From Butyrivibrio sp. FCS014 (GTDB lineage: Bacteria; Bacillota; Clostridia; Lachnospirales; Lachnospiraceae), in contig NZ_JAHA01000007.1 in NCBI RefSeq assembly GCF_000526935.1, forward strand, positions 310,001 through 374,000: 64,000 nucleotides of DNA, in the 5' to 3' direction. Position 1 is the first letter of the stretch, and every line of letters begins with the position of its first letter. This document shows positions 16,510 to 25,959 of this stretch, piece after piece. A model generated the notes under the pieces. It was not told the DNA's origin. It did not search any database and saw only the letters and a list, made by a program, of their open reading frames with translations. Both the position numbers and the translations under genes were made by a program.

Positions 16510-17157
16510 GTGGAAATCAAGGATTTTGTAAAAGAAACAGTAAATGAAATAAAGTCTGAACAGTTTATGGCACTTAAGGAAAAGCTGTTGGGTGAATACT
16601 TGGTTTTTACATTTGTGCCAGAAGAAAAAATCACTCAGGACATATTTTCTGAAAAAGTATGTGATTATTTTGAAAAGCTAGAATTAAAGATAGGAAGTTC
16701 TTTTGACAAGATATTTCAGAAGTATGTTTCGGATTGGGACGATATTGTGAAAAGATTAATTCCAAAGGAACCGGCAACCAAGAAAGGTACAGTTCCACTA
16801 CCTACTCCCAGACCAAGGAAGTATTATGAACGTGCTATCGAAATAAAGAATTCGCGTAGCATGACGATTAAACAGAAGATGGATTATTCGAGGATTATGA
16901 TGTGCCTTTATATGGCTTCTATAGACAATGCCGAAGAAAAAGAAATTGACGATTTTGAATTTTCGCCTACATGCTTAAAACTTGATCGTATCATAACGGC
17001 AATGAAAGCTGAAAAACCAGGAGGTTTGAACTTACCGATTGGAAAAAAAACGATGTTTGATCTTTCGGAGTTGTATTGCACAGATACAGCAACATTTATC
17101 TTAACGATGATTATGTTTTATTACATAAAGAGCAACGAGATTATCGGAGAATACTAA
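16510..17157 (+). CDS. Unknown protein, first gene of the AAA+/nuclease/kinase operon
   Basis: This 215-residue, mostly helical protein starts at GTG 16510, 7 nt after AAGGAGG. It has a proline/lysine-rich hinge (about 88-105, KKGTVPLPTPRPRK) between two helical halves and no signal peptide or membrane helix. No family recognised. The next gene starts one base after its stop, so the two are translated together and probably work together. Confidence 0.65.
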   Translation: MEIKDFVKETVNEIKSEQFMALKEKLLGEYLVFTFVPEEKITQDIFSEKVCDYFEKLELKIGSSFDKIFQKYVSDWDDIVKRLIPKEPATKKGTVPLPTPRPRKYYERAIEIKNSRSMTIKQKMDYSRIMMCLYMASIDNAEEKEIDDFEFSPTCLKLDRIITAMKAEKPGGLNLPIGKKTMFDLSELYCTDTATFILTMIMFYYIKSNEIIGEY

Positions 17158-17158
17158 T

Positions 17159-18184
17159 ATGTCAGGGATACTCAATATAAATTCTATAGAAGAGTTAGTG
17201 CAATTTCTTAATGATAAGGGAATTATGGAGATTGCAATAAGGAATAAAAAGAAAAAATTCAAGGAGTTTCAGAAGGTGGCTCTCAATATTGCACCTCAGG
17301 GTGAGGGAAGAGAGCTTTTACGTAATGCTGTTAACTTGATGAATAAGAATAATGCTATAGCAGAAAATACTTTGAAAGCTGTTGGCAATCTTACCAAGCT
17401 TCAGTATTTGGGACTTATTTTGAGCGCGGCAAATCTATGCGCAACGTGCATAGGTTTTAAGATTATGTATAACAAATTGGATAAGATGACTGGGCAGCTT
17501 AATCAGCTTATGAGTGTTGTTAAGAAAGGTCAGGGGATACAGACTGATTATGAATTTAACAAAGTACTGTCAGAGCATTCTAACATGCTTGACGCAAGGA
17601 AAACTCAGAAATTTTACACTGAGGAACAGATGAGAAAATTGGTCGATGATGAGTATAATGTTTTGAATATGCTAATTGATGTGTTTTTACAGGATATGAC
17701 TGAAGATGTAGATGGCATTATTCTTTCCATTTATTCTCTTGCCTCGATGTTATCTGTGTCGTTGAGATACTTTGATGAACTGTATTATTTTAATAACAAG
17801 GAAGCGATAGGGGACGGCGAAGTATGGCATTCTTCACATACGAACTGGATGGCAGCTTTTGAAAGAATATCATCAGATGAGTTTGTCAGAAAAATTCAGG
17901 ATCATGGCATATTTGACCTTAATCTAAGCACTATTGAAGCAGATGTTTATTATATTGGACTTTACGATCAGGTTAAAGAGTTAGCAGAAGATGTGGAGGA
18001 TAATCAGACATTGATTAAGACTCTGGATAGTTCAGATATGATGGAGGAGTATACAGAATATATTAGAAAAATTGTTTCTGAAGGTGTGCAAGAGGCATTC
18101 GAGCAGACTGAAGGAGCATTGGATAATCCTGATGTGGTTAGAATATACCAGGACACCATGAAACAGGTGGCATTGGCAGTATGA
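17159..18184 (+). CDS. Unknown helical protein with one hydrophobic segment
   Basis: The protein has 341 residues, is largely helical, and contains one hydrophobic stretch near residues 80-103 (YLGLILSAANLCATCIGF) followed by a short coiled coil (YNKLDKMTGQLNQLMSV). It may be membrane-attached or pore-like. No recognised family. ATG 17159 follows GGAGA, and the stop lies 16 bp before the AAA+ gene. Confidence 0.65.
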   Translation: MSGILNINSIEELVQFLNDKGIMEIAIRNKKKKFKEFQKVALNIAPQGEGRELLRNAVNLMNKNNAIAENTLKAVGNLTKLQYLGLILSAANLCATCIGFKIMYNKLDKMTGQLNQLMSVVKKGQGIQTDYEFNKVLSEHSNMLDARKTQKFYTEEQMRKLVDDEYNVLNMLIDVFLQDMTEDVDGIILSIYSLASMLSVSLRYFDELYYFNNKEAIGDGEVWHSSHTNWMAAFERISSDEFVRKIQDHGIFDLNLSTIEADVYYIGLYDQVKELAEDVEDNQTLIKTLDSSDMMEEYTEYIRKIVSEGVQEAFEQTEGALDNPDVVRIYQDTMKQVALAV

Positions 18185-18200
18185 AAAGGTGGAAGTAGTT

Positions 18201-19529
18201 ATGGATATAGATGTAAAGAATGCATATAACAGAGCCAAGCAGGCTGTGGGAAATACTGAATTGACGGAATTCCTTCAGGATATCTATGACTTTATCATGT
18301 ATATTTCTTTGAATGACGGATGGGAGCGCTTTGAAGCTTTTCGTAAGATTTACGTACAGACCGATTGGACTCCTAGAAAGGAGAATATAGAATGTCCTAA
18401 CGCAAACAAATCTCTACAAGCATCAAGGGGCCGTGTCAGTGATATAGTCATGTTTTTTACAATCCTTGGTAAGTATTACATTTTCAGTAAGTTTGATAAG
18501 AAAGATATAGATAAAGATAAGTATATGGATTTTATTAAAAGGGTAAGTAATATAACTGTCCCTCATAGTAAAGTTGGCAAAGATAATGTGGAATCATGTA
18601 TTTCTAGAAAGTCGAAAACTGCGCCGAATGATGATGGGAATGATGAAAAGATTTCTTCAGATGAAGCGACAGATATTGCGGAGTCAGAAGAGTCATTAGA
18701 TGAACTTTTGGAAAAGCTACAATCGTTGATAGGTCTTGATGGTGTAAAGGAAGAGGTAGAACAAATTATCAACCTTATTAAACTACAGAAGAAGGGGGAA
18801 GAGTTTGGAGAAAAGAAAATACCGCTTTCTTTGCATCTTGTATTTTACGGGAATCCTGGAACGGGAAAAACAACAGTGGCAAGGTTGCTGTCTAAGATTT
18901 ATAAGGCGTTGGGAGTTTTATCACAAGGACAGCTTGTGGAAGTAGATAGAGGCGGATTGGTTGGTGGTTATGTTGGCCAGACTGCAATTAAGACGCAGGA
19001 AGCTATCGATAAGGCTATGGGCGGAATTCTGTTTATTGATGAAGCATATGCTCTTACACATGGAAAAGGAGAGGGCGATTTTGGGCAAGAAGCAGTGGAT
19101 ACTGTCCTAAAAGCAATGGAAGATCATAGGGATGATTTTATTGTTATTGTTGCAGGTTATCCTGAGCTGATGAAAGAGTTTATAAGTTCAAATCCCGGAT
19201 TAAAATCTAGGTTTAATCAGTACATAAGTTTTGAAGATTACACACCGGAACAGCTAAGAGAAATCTTCTATCTCCTTTGCAGTAGTCAGAATCTAATTTT
19301 GGGGGAGGATTGTAAACAGTATCTTTTGGAGTATTTTACTGACTTATATGAGAATCGGTCAGACGACTATGCTAATGGCCGTGATGTCAGGAACTATTTT
19401 GAAAAAGTTATAAAAATGCGTGCGAATAGGCTTAATCCCATATTGAATAACATTTCGGTAGAAGAGTATAGGACCATTACGCTCGAAGATCTTAAGAACA
19501 CAAAAAAGGTAAAGAGCAATACTTGGTAA
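18201..19529 (+). CDS. CbbX/SpoVK-type AAA+ ATPase
   Basis: The C-terminal ~270 residues of this 442-residue protein are a AAA+ module of the CbbX/SpoVK/EccA kind: Walker A GNPGTGKTT (217-225), pore-loop region GGYVGQT, Walker B ILFIDEAYA (276-284), and an arginine in GLKSRF. Before it come an unknown helical domain (1-125) and an acidic linker. Such ATPases remodel protein complexes; the target here is unknown, but the flanking unknown proteins are the first candidates. ATG 18201 fits the AAGGTGG site; a GTG at 18189 is inside it. Confidence 0.9.
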   Translation: MDIDVKNAYNRAKQAVGNTELTEFLQDIYDFIMYISLNDGWERFEAFRKIYVQTDWTPRKENIECPNANKSLQASRGRVSDIVMFFTILGKYYIFSKFDKKDIDKDKYMDFIKRVSNITVPHSKVGKDNVESCISRKSKTAPNDDGNDEKISSDEATDIAESEESLDELLEKLQSLIGLDGVKEEVEQIINLIKLQKKGEEFGEKKIPLSLHLVFYGNPGTGKTTVARLLSKIYKALGVLSQGQLVEVDRGGLVGGYVGQTAIKTQEAIDKAMGGILFIDEAYALTHGKGEGDFGQEAVDTVLKAMEDHRDDFIVIVAGYPELMKEFISSNPGLKSRFNQYISFEDYTPEQLREIFYLLCSSQNLILGEDCKQYLLEYFTDLYENRSDDYANGRDVRNYFEKVIKMRANRLNPILNNISVEEYRTITLEDLKNTKKVKSNTW

Positions 19530-19630
19530 TGATTCAAATATATGAGATATGTATTGATAATAGATGTTGTTAGATGCATCATTAAGAAATGGTTTTTGGG
19601 GGACCAAAAATCTTTTAGAGGGCAGAATTT

Positions 19631-21811
19631 ATGAATAAGAAGATTGGTTGCAAAGCATTGTCAATAATTCTTTCTATAGCAATAGCGAATTCGACTTTAG
19701 TTGGCTGTGGAAATGAAACTTCTCAGGAAAGCGTTAAGACAGAGGATATAGTAGAAGAATCTGTGGAATCATTAGAAACTGATTCGAGTATAGACTTGGA
19801 AGAAGCCAAAAAGGCTGAAGAGGAAGCTAAAAAGGTCGAAGAGGAAGCCAAAAAGGCTGAGGAGGAAGCCAGAAAGGCTGAAGAAGAAGCCAAAAAGGCA
19901 GAGGAAGAAGCTAAGGCAGAAGAAGAACGCCTTAAAGCAGAGGCAGAAGCCAAGAAGGCTGAAGAAGATCGTATAAAGGCAGAGGAGGAGACAAAAAAGG
20001 CAGAAGAAGAGCGTCTAAAAGCGGAGGCAGAGGCAAAAAAGGCAGAGGAGGAGGCGAAGAAGGCAGAGGAAGAACGGCTAAAAGCAGAGGCAGAGGCAAA
20101 GAAAGCTGAGGAAGAACGTTTGAAGGCAGAGGAAGAAGCGGAAAATTCGCTTACTCCGACGCAGTTAACATCTATAAATATGCTTAACTATATGACTGTG
20201 CTTACACAAGAAATTAATACATCAAAAGGAAATCAGCTATACTTGGAGTCTGCTAGAACTTCCTTATACAATGATACCAATTTAAATGCAGTAGATTCTG
20301 ATACACAGGCTCAGATAAATCAATTAGTGGGAACAATAGATCAGTATCGAATGGTTGATGTTAAAAGAAATAGGCTGCAGTTTATTTACGAGCAGAACCA
20401 GGCACAGGCTCTTAGACAAGCAATCCCTAATCCCATGGGGTTGTTAAGCGCTGTTCAATCCGGAAGTATATTAAAGGCTGCGGCATCGGTTGTATATATG
20501 GCAGTGGATTCGGCAACGAGCTACCAAGCGGCTACAAACCAGGCTGAACTCCAGTTTATTAAGGAGGGGTGGGAGCTTGATGATGCTGAGACAGAAGCGT
20601 TACAAAAGAGTACAACTGCACAATTTAATTATATGTGTAACATGGTGCGTAAGTATGATCTTCCGGATGAGTATGTTGTAAGAGATACTGATGTTATGAC
20701 CTTTGTAGAATGGTCTAAAAAAACTAACCGGGTTCAAAAAATAGATTGGTTAGTGGCAAACGAGAAAACGTACCAAAAATTTGGTCCCTATTGGTTGGAA
20801 CTAGCAAAAGATTACTATGATTTAAATGATTATAAAAAATGTTTAGAAGCGGTTAATCAATATGAGGAAATCTATGCGAAAATAACTCGAAAAGATGATG
20901 ATTATGCAAAAACCCTTCCTATGGCGATAATTGCTGCTAAGGAAACAAAAGCGAAAAAAGAGTACATTGATATAGCTAGAAAGTATTGTAAGGCGATAGT
21001 AGATAATACTAAAGATGGAGATTGGGCTTTGAGGTATTTTACAGCTCAGATATATTTGGATTTATATGCTCAGACAAAGGATCAGGCAGATTTAAAAAAT
21101 GCTTATGACAGAGCATATTACAATGTCACAGTATTATTGGATGAGCAGAAAACACTTAATAATTCTTATACATCTCCAATTGTTGAGGCAAAAGCAGACA
21201 AAGGCGCCAATAAGAGGAAAAAAGAAGAAGTAAAACAGTATAATAAACTAATTAAAGAGGAGCGTAAAGTAGCGGTTCCTCCTGTAAGTGAAGCATTGTA
21301 TTTAAATTGCGATATGTTGTTTGCAATCGCTAAAGAGATAGGTATTGATCAAAAAGAAAAGAATAAAATAGATAGTCTTTTGCACGAGGGTGGTAGTGAT
21401 CTTTTCCTGACAAAAGTATTAGATAACAAGTTCCGTTATACAAGTAATGTTCCTCCGATAAAGGCTGAAGATGTAGAAGTATTTTTTGATGGAGCTGAAT
21501 TTATGATTCCGGTAACGTGTATTTGTGATAAATCTCAAGTTAGTGTTACGGTTAATGGAAATAGTAAGGAAAAACTGGATGATTGGGAAATCAGTAACGT
21601 AGATAGGTCAAAAAAATCAGATTATTCAGCATATACTGTTACATTTAAGAGCAAAAAAGGGAAGGCACATAAATACCAAGCAGGAGACAAAATCACAATT
21701 ACAGTTATCCCAGTTGCAGAATCACCGAATGATACCATTGTTTTTTCTTATGATGTAGTTCCTGTCAAGAAAGCATTTGTAATAAATGGTGTTTCTTTTG
21801 AAAGGAAATAA
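19631..21811 (+). CDS. Lipoprotein with long Lys-Ala-Glu repeat and helical-repeat domain
   Basis: The protein has 726 residues. A lipoprotein signal peptide ends in the lipobox LVGC near residue 26, so it is anchored outside the membrane. Residues ~55-170 are a KAEEEAKK/EERLKAEA repeat that should form a long rigid coiled coil or single helix, as in TolA-like or wall-spanning proteins. Then comes a helical region with TPR-like spacing (about 330-500) and a beta-rich C-terminal domain (about 610-726). The reach of the coil suits a protein spanning the thick wall. It sits between the ATPase and the exported nuclease. Confidence 0.75.
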   Translation: MNKKIGCKALSIILSIAIANSTLVGCGNETSQESVKTEDIVEESVESLETDSSIDLEEAKKAEEEAKKVEEEAKKAEEEARKAEEEAKKAEEEAKAEEERLKAEAEAKKAEEDRIKAEEETKKAEEERLKAEAEAKKAEEEAKKAEEERLKAEAEAKKAEEERLKAEEEAENSLTPTQLTSINMLNYMTVLTQEINTSKGNQLYLESARTSLYNDTNLNAVDSDTQAQINQLVGTIDQYRMVDVKRNRLQFIYEQNQAQALRQAIPNPMGLLSAVQSGSILKAAASVVYMAVDSATSYQAATNQAELQFIKEGWELDDAETEALQKSTTAQFNYMCNMVRKYDLPDEYVVRDTDVMTFVEWSKKTNRVQKIDWLVANEKTYQKFGPYWLELAKDYYDLNDYKKCLEAVNQYEEIYAKITRKDDDYAKTLPMAIIAAKETKAKKEYIDIARKYCKAIVDNTKDGDWALRYFTAQIYLDLYAQTKDQADLKNAYDRAYYNVTVLLDEQKTLNNSYTSPIVEAKADKGANKRKKEEVKQYNKLIKEERKVAVPPVSEALYLNCDMLFAIAKEIGIDQKEKNKIDSLLHEGGSDLFLTKVLDNKFRYTSNVPPIKAEDVEVFFDGAEFMIPVTCICDKSQVSVTVNGNSKEKLDDWEISNVDRSKKSDYSAYTVTFKSKKGKAHKYQAGDKITITVIPVAESPNDTIVFSYDVVPVKKAFVINGVSFERK

Positions 21812-21815
21812 TAAC

Positions 21816-23240
21816 ATGAGAAGATTTTGGGCTCTATCTTTAGCAGTCATTTTGATGGTTGTTTGCACGTCTACAGTATATGCTTGTGACGAAAATCAGT
21901 GCAATAATCATGTTACAGAGATTTTGTTTGGGGATGAAGCTGCTAGCTATAATGCAAACGATAAAGTGAAAATGCTACTGAATGCACTGTATTTATGCTG
22001 CGAACAGTCTGATAATCAGGGTCAGGAGAAGATTGATTTTTTAAAGTTAACTAAAGTAAGTAGAGTGCCAGATATAAGCGATATAAATATTAATAGTAAT
22101 GCTCTAAATGATTGTTCACATATCAGTTGGGAGTATGATTATGCTGCAAACAAAAAAATCCGTTCCAATAGAAAGAGAATACTACAAAATACGGTTAATA
22201 AAGTATTCGATTTTGGCGCATTGAATAACTTATTTGGTAGTGAGTCTGGGAAATGTAATAGCTTTGCAGCATTTCTATATTATTCTCACATCCTATCAGA
22301 CTATTTGTCAGATGATCCGGATGATACAGAGGTAAACATAAAGGGAAAATCTGTAGATGCTTTTAGTGGACAGGCTTATGTGAGTTTGAATGGAAATAAG
22401 CCCCAGTTCTCTGTTGCTCAGAAAACTGGTACGGAAGAAATTCTACAGCTCAATGAATTAGATAGCCTTAGGCGTTGTGTAGGAGCTTGTGCTACGATAG
22501 GCAAGGAAAGCATGAATTTTATAGGAGCTCGTCCCAATTTGCCTGATCCTACTGGATGGAAAAACAAGCGGTATCCTGATTTGGTGAGTGCAGGCGACGT
22601 TTATAATAGATGTCACGTTATTGCGCGACGCTTTTGTGGCATTGATAATCTGCATAATCTGATTACTGGTACTAGATATTTAAATGACACAATGGGGATC
22701 TTCGAAGATAGGGTGGCTAACTATATTGAGGAAACAAGCAATCACGTTGTTTACAGAGTAACACCTATTTATAAAGGTGACAATCTAATCGCATCGGGTG
22801 TGCAGATGGAAGCATTTTCAGTAGAGGATGCAGGAAAAGGAGTTTGCTTTAACGTTTATTGTTATAATGTGCAGCCAGGAATAGATATTGATTATGCGTC
22901 TGGAAATAGTGAGCAGGCTGATAAGATCTTTGGATCCCAAACAGCTATACCATTTGTTGTTAGTAATCCTAATGATAGTAATCCAGATTTGATATATGAG
23001 ATTAACAAACATTTGGAAATATTGTTTGAACAACAGAAAAGCTCAAGTAATTACAATACTATGATTGGGGAGATTAATTCTATTGCGAATGAGGCAAGAT
23101 CTTTGGGTTCACTAAATGACAAACCGGCTCAAACTTATAGCAAGATGAAGACTTGTGAGTACAAATACTATGAGATATTAAAGCGATATATCCCAATATT
23201 ACTGCGTAACGAAGATTTTTTTAAATCTGCATTTGGATAA
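21816..23240 (+). CDS. Exported DNA/RNA non-specific endonuclease
   Basis: This 474-residue protein has a Sec signal peptide (RRFWALSLAVILMVVCTSTVYA). The middle part (about 190-370) matches the Endonuclease_NS_2-type domain: YVSLNGNKPQFS, YNRCHVIARR with the catalytic His near residue 267, LITGTRYLND with the metal-binding Asn region, YRVTPIYKGDNLIASGVQMEA and FNVYCYNVQPGI. A helical N-terminal domain and a C-terminal ~110-residue helical part are extra compared with plain family members. It probably degrades nucleic acid outside the cell, for feeding, competition or defence. ATG 21816 is preferred to in-frame codons that overlap the lipoprotein gene. Confidence 0.85.
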   Translation: MRRFWALSLAVILMVVCTSTVYACDENQCNNHVTEILFGDEAASYNANDKVKMLLNALYLCCEQSDNQGQEKIDFLKLTKVSRVPDISDININSNALNDCSHISWEYDYAANKKIRSNRKRILQNTVNKVFDFGALNNLFGSESGKCNSFAAFLYYSHILSDYLSDDPDDTEVNIKGKSVDAFSGQAYVSLNGNKPQFSVAQKTGTEEILQLNELDSLRRCVGACATIGKESMNFIGARPNLPDPTGWKNKRYPDLVSAGDVYNRCHVIARRFCGIDNLHNLITGTRYLNDTMGIFEDRVANYIEETSNHVVYRVTPIYKGDNLIASGVQMEAFSVEDAGKGVCFNVYCYNVQPGIDIDYASGNSEQADKIFGSQTAIPFVVSNPNDSNPDLIYEINKHLEILFEQQKSSSNYNTMIGEINSIANEARSLGSLNDKPAQTYSKMKTCEYKYYEILKRYIPILLRNEDFFKSAFG

Positions 23241-23251
23241 TTAGGTATGAT

Positions 23252-24343
23252 ATGGGATTGTTTTATGGAATGCTAAATAGATTTAAATATAGAGATATTT
23301 CTGAAAAGTCACAGGATAATTATTATGAGTACTGCCCTCATTGTTATGCCAACCTCACTCTACAGAAAGGCTATTCCCAATCTCTTAAATACTGGGAATG
23401 CAAAGGCTGTGGCCAGATGCTTATAAATCCTGAAGTAGAAGGTGACCTTGTTTGGATCTGCGATGAATGTGGAGCTGTTATGAATGAACAGCCTGGCTTC
23501 TCAGAAGATTGCGGTGAATGGAAGTGTACTAAATGTAATCATGTCAATAAGATTGATGTAAGCGAATTATACGCTTCCGAGGATGAATTCCAGGCGGACA
23601 AGAACAATCCATACAGAGGCTTGTCCGATGCTGATGCTTTGGAACTGTCAATGTATCAGGAAGAAGAGGCTATCGAAGGGAAAGCTAACATTATTCTTGT
23701 AAGGCATCGAGAAACAGGTAAACGCTACATAAAGAAACTTCTCACTATATACAACAAGAGTGTGTATTCTTATCTCATGGAGCATCCTATTGAGCGGATG
23801 CCTCGTATTATCAATATCTTTGAGAGTAGCAACTGCCTTATTGTTATTGAGGAGTTCATTATTGGTCAGAATCTTGAGCACATTCTTGAGAAAGGTCCAT
23901 TATCTGAAGAGAAGGCTGTTATTGTAGCTCTGTATATCTGCGATATTCTGGATGAGCTGCATAATCTTCCAACGCCAATTATCCATAGAGATGTAAAGCC
24001 ATCCAACATCATTATTACCATCGACAGCGAAGTTAATCTTTTGGATATGAACGTAGCAAAATGGTACGACCCAGAAAAGACAGATGATACGCAGTACATG
24101 GGAACCCAGTACTATGCGGCTCCTGAACAGGTTGGTTATGGTTTGACCGCTTCATCGGCTAAAGCAGATATTTATGCGCTTGGAATGCTTCTTAATGTTA
24201 TGGTTACCGGCTGTTTTCCTAAGGAAAAACGTGTAACCGGCGAACTATGGAATATAATCGAGCGCTGCATCAGCCTTAATGCTGAAGACAGATATACAGC
24301 AAAAGAGTTGCACGATGCACTTTTAGAAATTATGGGGAAATAG
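23252..24343 (+). CDS. Zinc-ribbon serine/threonine protein kinase-like protein
   Basis: Residues 25-100 of this 363-residue protein carry four CxxC pairs (CPHC, CKGC, CDEC, CTKC), that is two zinc ribbons. A protein kinase domain follows: the lysine in YIKKLL, HRDVKPSN near residue 245 (catalytic loop), LLDMNVAK in place of DFG, and APEQ. No clear glycine loop is seen. The DFG change to DMN lowers confidence in normal activity, though the metal-binding Asp is kept. It has no membrane helix. The next gene starts 2 bp after the stop. Confidence 0.85.
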   Translation: MGLFYGMLNRFKYRDISEKSQDNYYEYCPHCYANLTLQKGYSQSLKYWECKGCGQMLINPEVEGDLVWICDECGAVMNEQPGFSEDCGEWKCTKCNHVNKIDVSELYASEDEFQADKNNPYRGLSDADALELSMYQEEEAIEGKANIILVRHRETGKRYIKKLLTIYNKSVYSYLMEHPIERMPRIINIFESSNCLIVIEEFIIGQNLEHILEKGPLSEEKAVIVALYICDILDELHNLPTPIIHRDVKPSNIIITIDSEVNLLDMNVAKWYDPEKTDDTQYMGTQYYAAPEQVGYGLTASSAKADIYALGMLLNVMVTGCFPKEKRVTGELWNIIERCISLNAEDRYTAKELHDALLEIMGK

Positions 24344-24345
24344 CG

Positions 24346-24798
24346 TTGCAAAAGAAATCTACAAACGAACTAAATGATCTTCTTGAAAACATGAAGCCGG
24401 ATCAACTTGATTCATATCTTAAGGATAACAGCAAGTACATGGCTGACGAGAAGAAGGCTTTTTATTACTATATGAAGGATGTCCTGGATGAGAAGAACAT
24501 CAAGCTTAAAGATGTTTATTCTTTTGCCGGAGTCACTGAATCTTATGGCAGCAAGATAATTACCATGGAAAAACACACTAAGGACAGGGATCTGATCATC
24601 AGACTTTGTCTGGCAGGACACTTTAATTGGGATGAGACTAACAGAGCGCTGAAGCTGTATGGATTCAGCGAACTGTATGCAAAGGATCCCAGAGATGCAT
24701 GCATAATAGTTGCTGTAAACAACCGTATTTTTGATATGTATGAGATAGATGAGATGCTGATTAAGCAGGGGCTCAAGAAACTTACAACTGAAGAATGA
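24346..24798 (+). CDS. Kinase-linked small helical protein (HTH-like)
   Basis: This 150-residue protein starts at TTG 24346, immediately after the kinase. The pattern LLENMKPDQLDSYL / LKDVYSFAGVTESYGSKI / DRDLIIRLCLAGHFNWDETNRALKLYG looks like a helix-turn-helix regulator of a type often placed next to protein kinases in Lachnospiraceae (recalled pattern, not searched). It is a likely partner or substrate of the kinase. A strong terminator follows. Confidence 0.65.
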   Translation: MQKKSTNELNDLLENMKPDQLDSYLKDNSKYMADEKKAFYYYMKDVLDEKNIKLKDVYSFAGVTESYGSKIITMEKHTKDRDLIIRLCLAGHFNWDETNRALKLYGFSELYAKDPRDACIIVAVNNRIFDMYEIDEMLIKQGLKKLTTEE

Positions 24799-24810
24799 AC
24801 AGACAATGAT

Positions 24811-24840
24811 TTCCCCACCATTTTGGTGGGGATTTTTCTT
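24811..24840 (+). terminator. Terminator closing the AAA+/nuclease/kinase operon
   Basis: CCCCACC (24813-24819) pairs with GGTGGGG (24825-24831) around an ATTTT loop, and ATTTTTCTTT follows. It sits 12 bp after the stop codon. Confidence 0.95.
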
Positions 24841-24954
24841 TGCCCAAATTGATAAGGTATTTACAGGAATCCGGTACAAGCTTACGCAGCGTAAACAAAA
24901 AGTAATTTGATAAGGGAAAATACAGTACTTACCATAAAATAGGAGACTGCTTTA

Positions 24955-25278
24955 ATGGGGGCACGAATGAGCTTAGGACAGTATATTTCAACAAGAAGAA
25001 AACATATGAGACTGACACAGGAAGAACTGGCAGATAAGGTAGGAGTATCGAAATCAGCAATAGCTAAGTGGGAGACTGATGGTGGCCTGCCGGATAGAGA
25101 TAATCTTCGAAGAATTGCAGAAGTGATGGATGTTTCCGTAGACGATCTTCATAGGATCATTGAACGGGAAGGTATGAAAAACGCAGATTTTAACGTGAAC
25201 ATTACTCCTGAAGTAATTGCAGCCCTTGAGTCATATGGCTACAAGGTAATACGACCGGGAGAGAAAGAAGAGAGGTGA
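24955..25278 (+). CDS. XRE-family transcriptional regulator
   Basis: In this 107-residue protein residues 8-65 form a Cro/C1-type helix-turn-helix (RKHMRLTQEELADKVGVSKS, AIAKWETD). The short tail (TPEVIAALESYGYKVIRPG) could be a dimer or ligand part. ATG 24955 follows AGGAGA; ATG 24967 is possible. The following zinc-ribbon gene starts 4 bp after its stop, so it probably regulates its own operon. Confidence 0.85.
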   Translation: MGARMSLGQYISTRRKHMRLTQEELADKVGVSKSAIAKWETDGGLPDRDNLRRIAEVMDVSVDDLHRIIEREGMKNADFNVNITPEVIAALESYGYKVIRPGEKEER

Positions 25279-25282
25279 GGAT

Positions 25283-25939
25283 ATGGCAATTCACTTTGTA
25301 TCCGTTAAATGCCCGGATTGCGGGGCTGAGCTATCAATAGATGATTCAAGGGAATTTGCTTTCTGCTCTTATTGCGGAGCCAAGGTCATGGTCCACAACG
25401 ATAATGAGCATATTTATCGAAATATTGATGAAGCCAGGATAAAAGAAGCTGAGACAGAGCGTATCCTGAGGCTTCGTGAACTGGAACTTGAGGAAAAAGA
25501 GAATAACCGGGGAAGAAAAACTACATTGATTGCTTATGGTGTAGCATTAGCATTTGTACTTATCGGAGCTATCATTTGCATATTTGCTCCTGTCGGAGGT
25601 ATGTGTGGAATAATGATTGGAGCATATATTGCGATGTTCACTTACATAAAGAGTGATGACAGGAAAAAGAAAAGGTCCAAATATGTCAGCCCCAATGATG
25701 CGACTATCACAGCGCAGATGCTGTATTGTTTGGGGAAAAACTATAATAGCGTGGCAATGATATTTAGAAGTGCCGGCTTTACCAATGTTAATTTACTACC
25801 GTTGGGAGATATTGGCCTTTTTAACCAGAGAAGGAATGGTCAGGTTGAAACTATAACAATCAATGGAAATGGAGAATTTGAGGAGGGAGATATTTTCCCT
25901 AAGAATGCAAACATTCTCATAACCTATCATAGTAAATAA
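25283..25939 (+). CDS. Zinc-ribbon membrane protein with a PASTA-like C-terminal domain
   Basis: The protein has 218 residues: an N-terminal zinc ribbon (CPDC and CSYC), a charged coiled coil (about 50-75), two membrane helices (about 80-120), and a C-terminal ~65-residue domain (NYNSVAMIFRSAGFTNVNLL to NANILITYHSK) that follows the PASTA fold pattern. It is likely a membrane sensor or scaffold. It is co-transcribed with the XRE gene and the next zinc-ribbon gene. Confidence 0.65.
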   Translation: MAIHFVSVKCPDCGAELSIDDSREFAFCSYCGAKVMVHNDNEHIYRNIDEARIKEAETERILRLRELELEEKENNRGRKTTLIAYGVALAFVLIGAIICIFAPVGGMCGIMIGAYIAMFTYIKSDDRKKKRSKYVSPNDATITAQMLYCLGKNYNSVAMIFRSAGFTNVNLLPLGDIGLFNQRRNGQVETITINGNGEFEEGDIFPKNANILITYHSK

Positions 25940-25959
25940 GAGAAAGAGAGGAGCTTATT

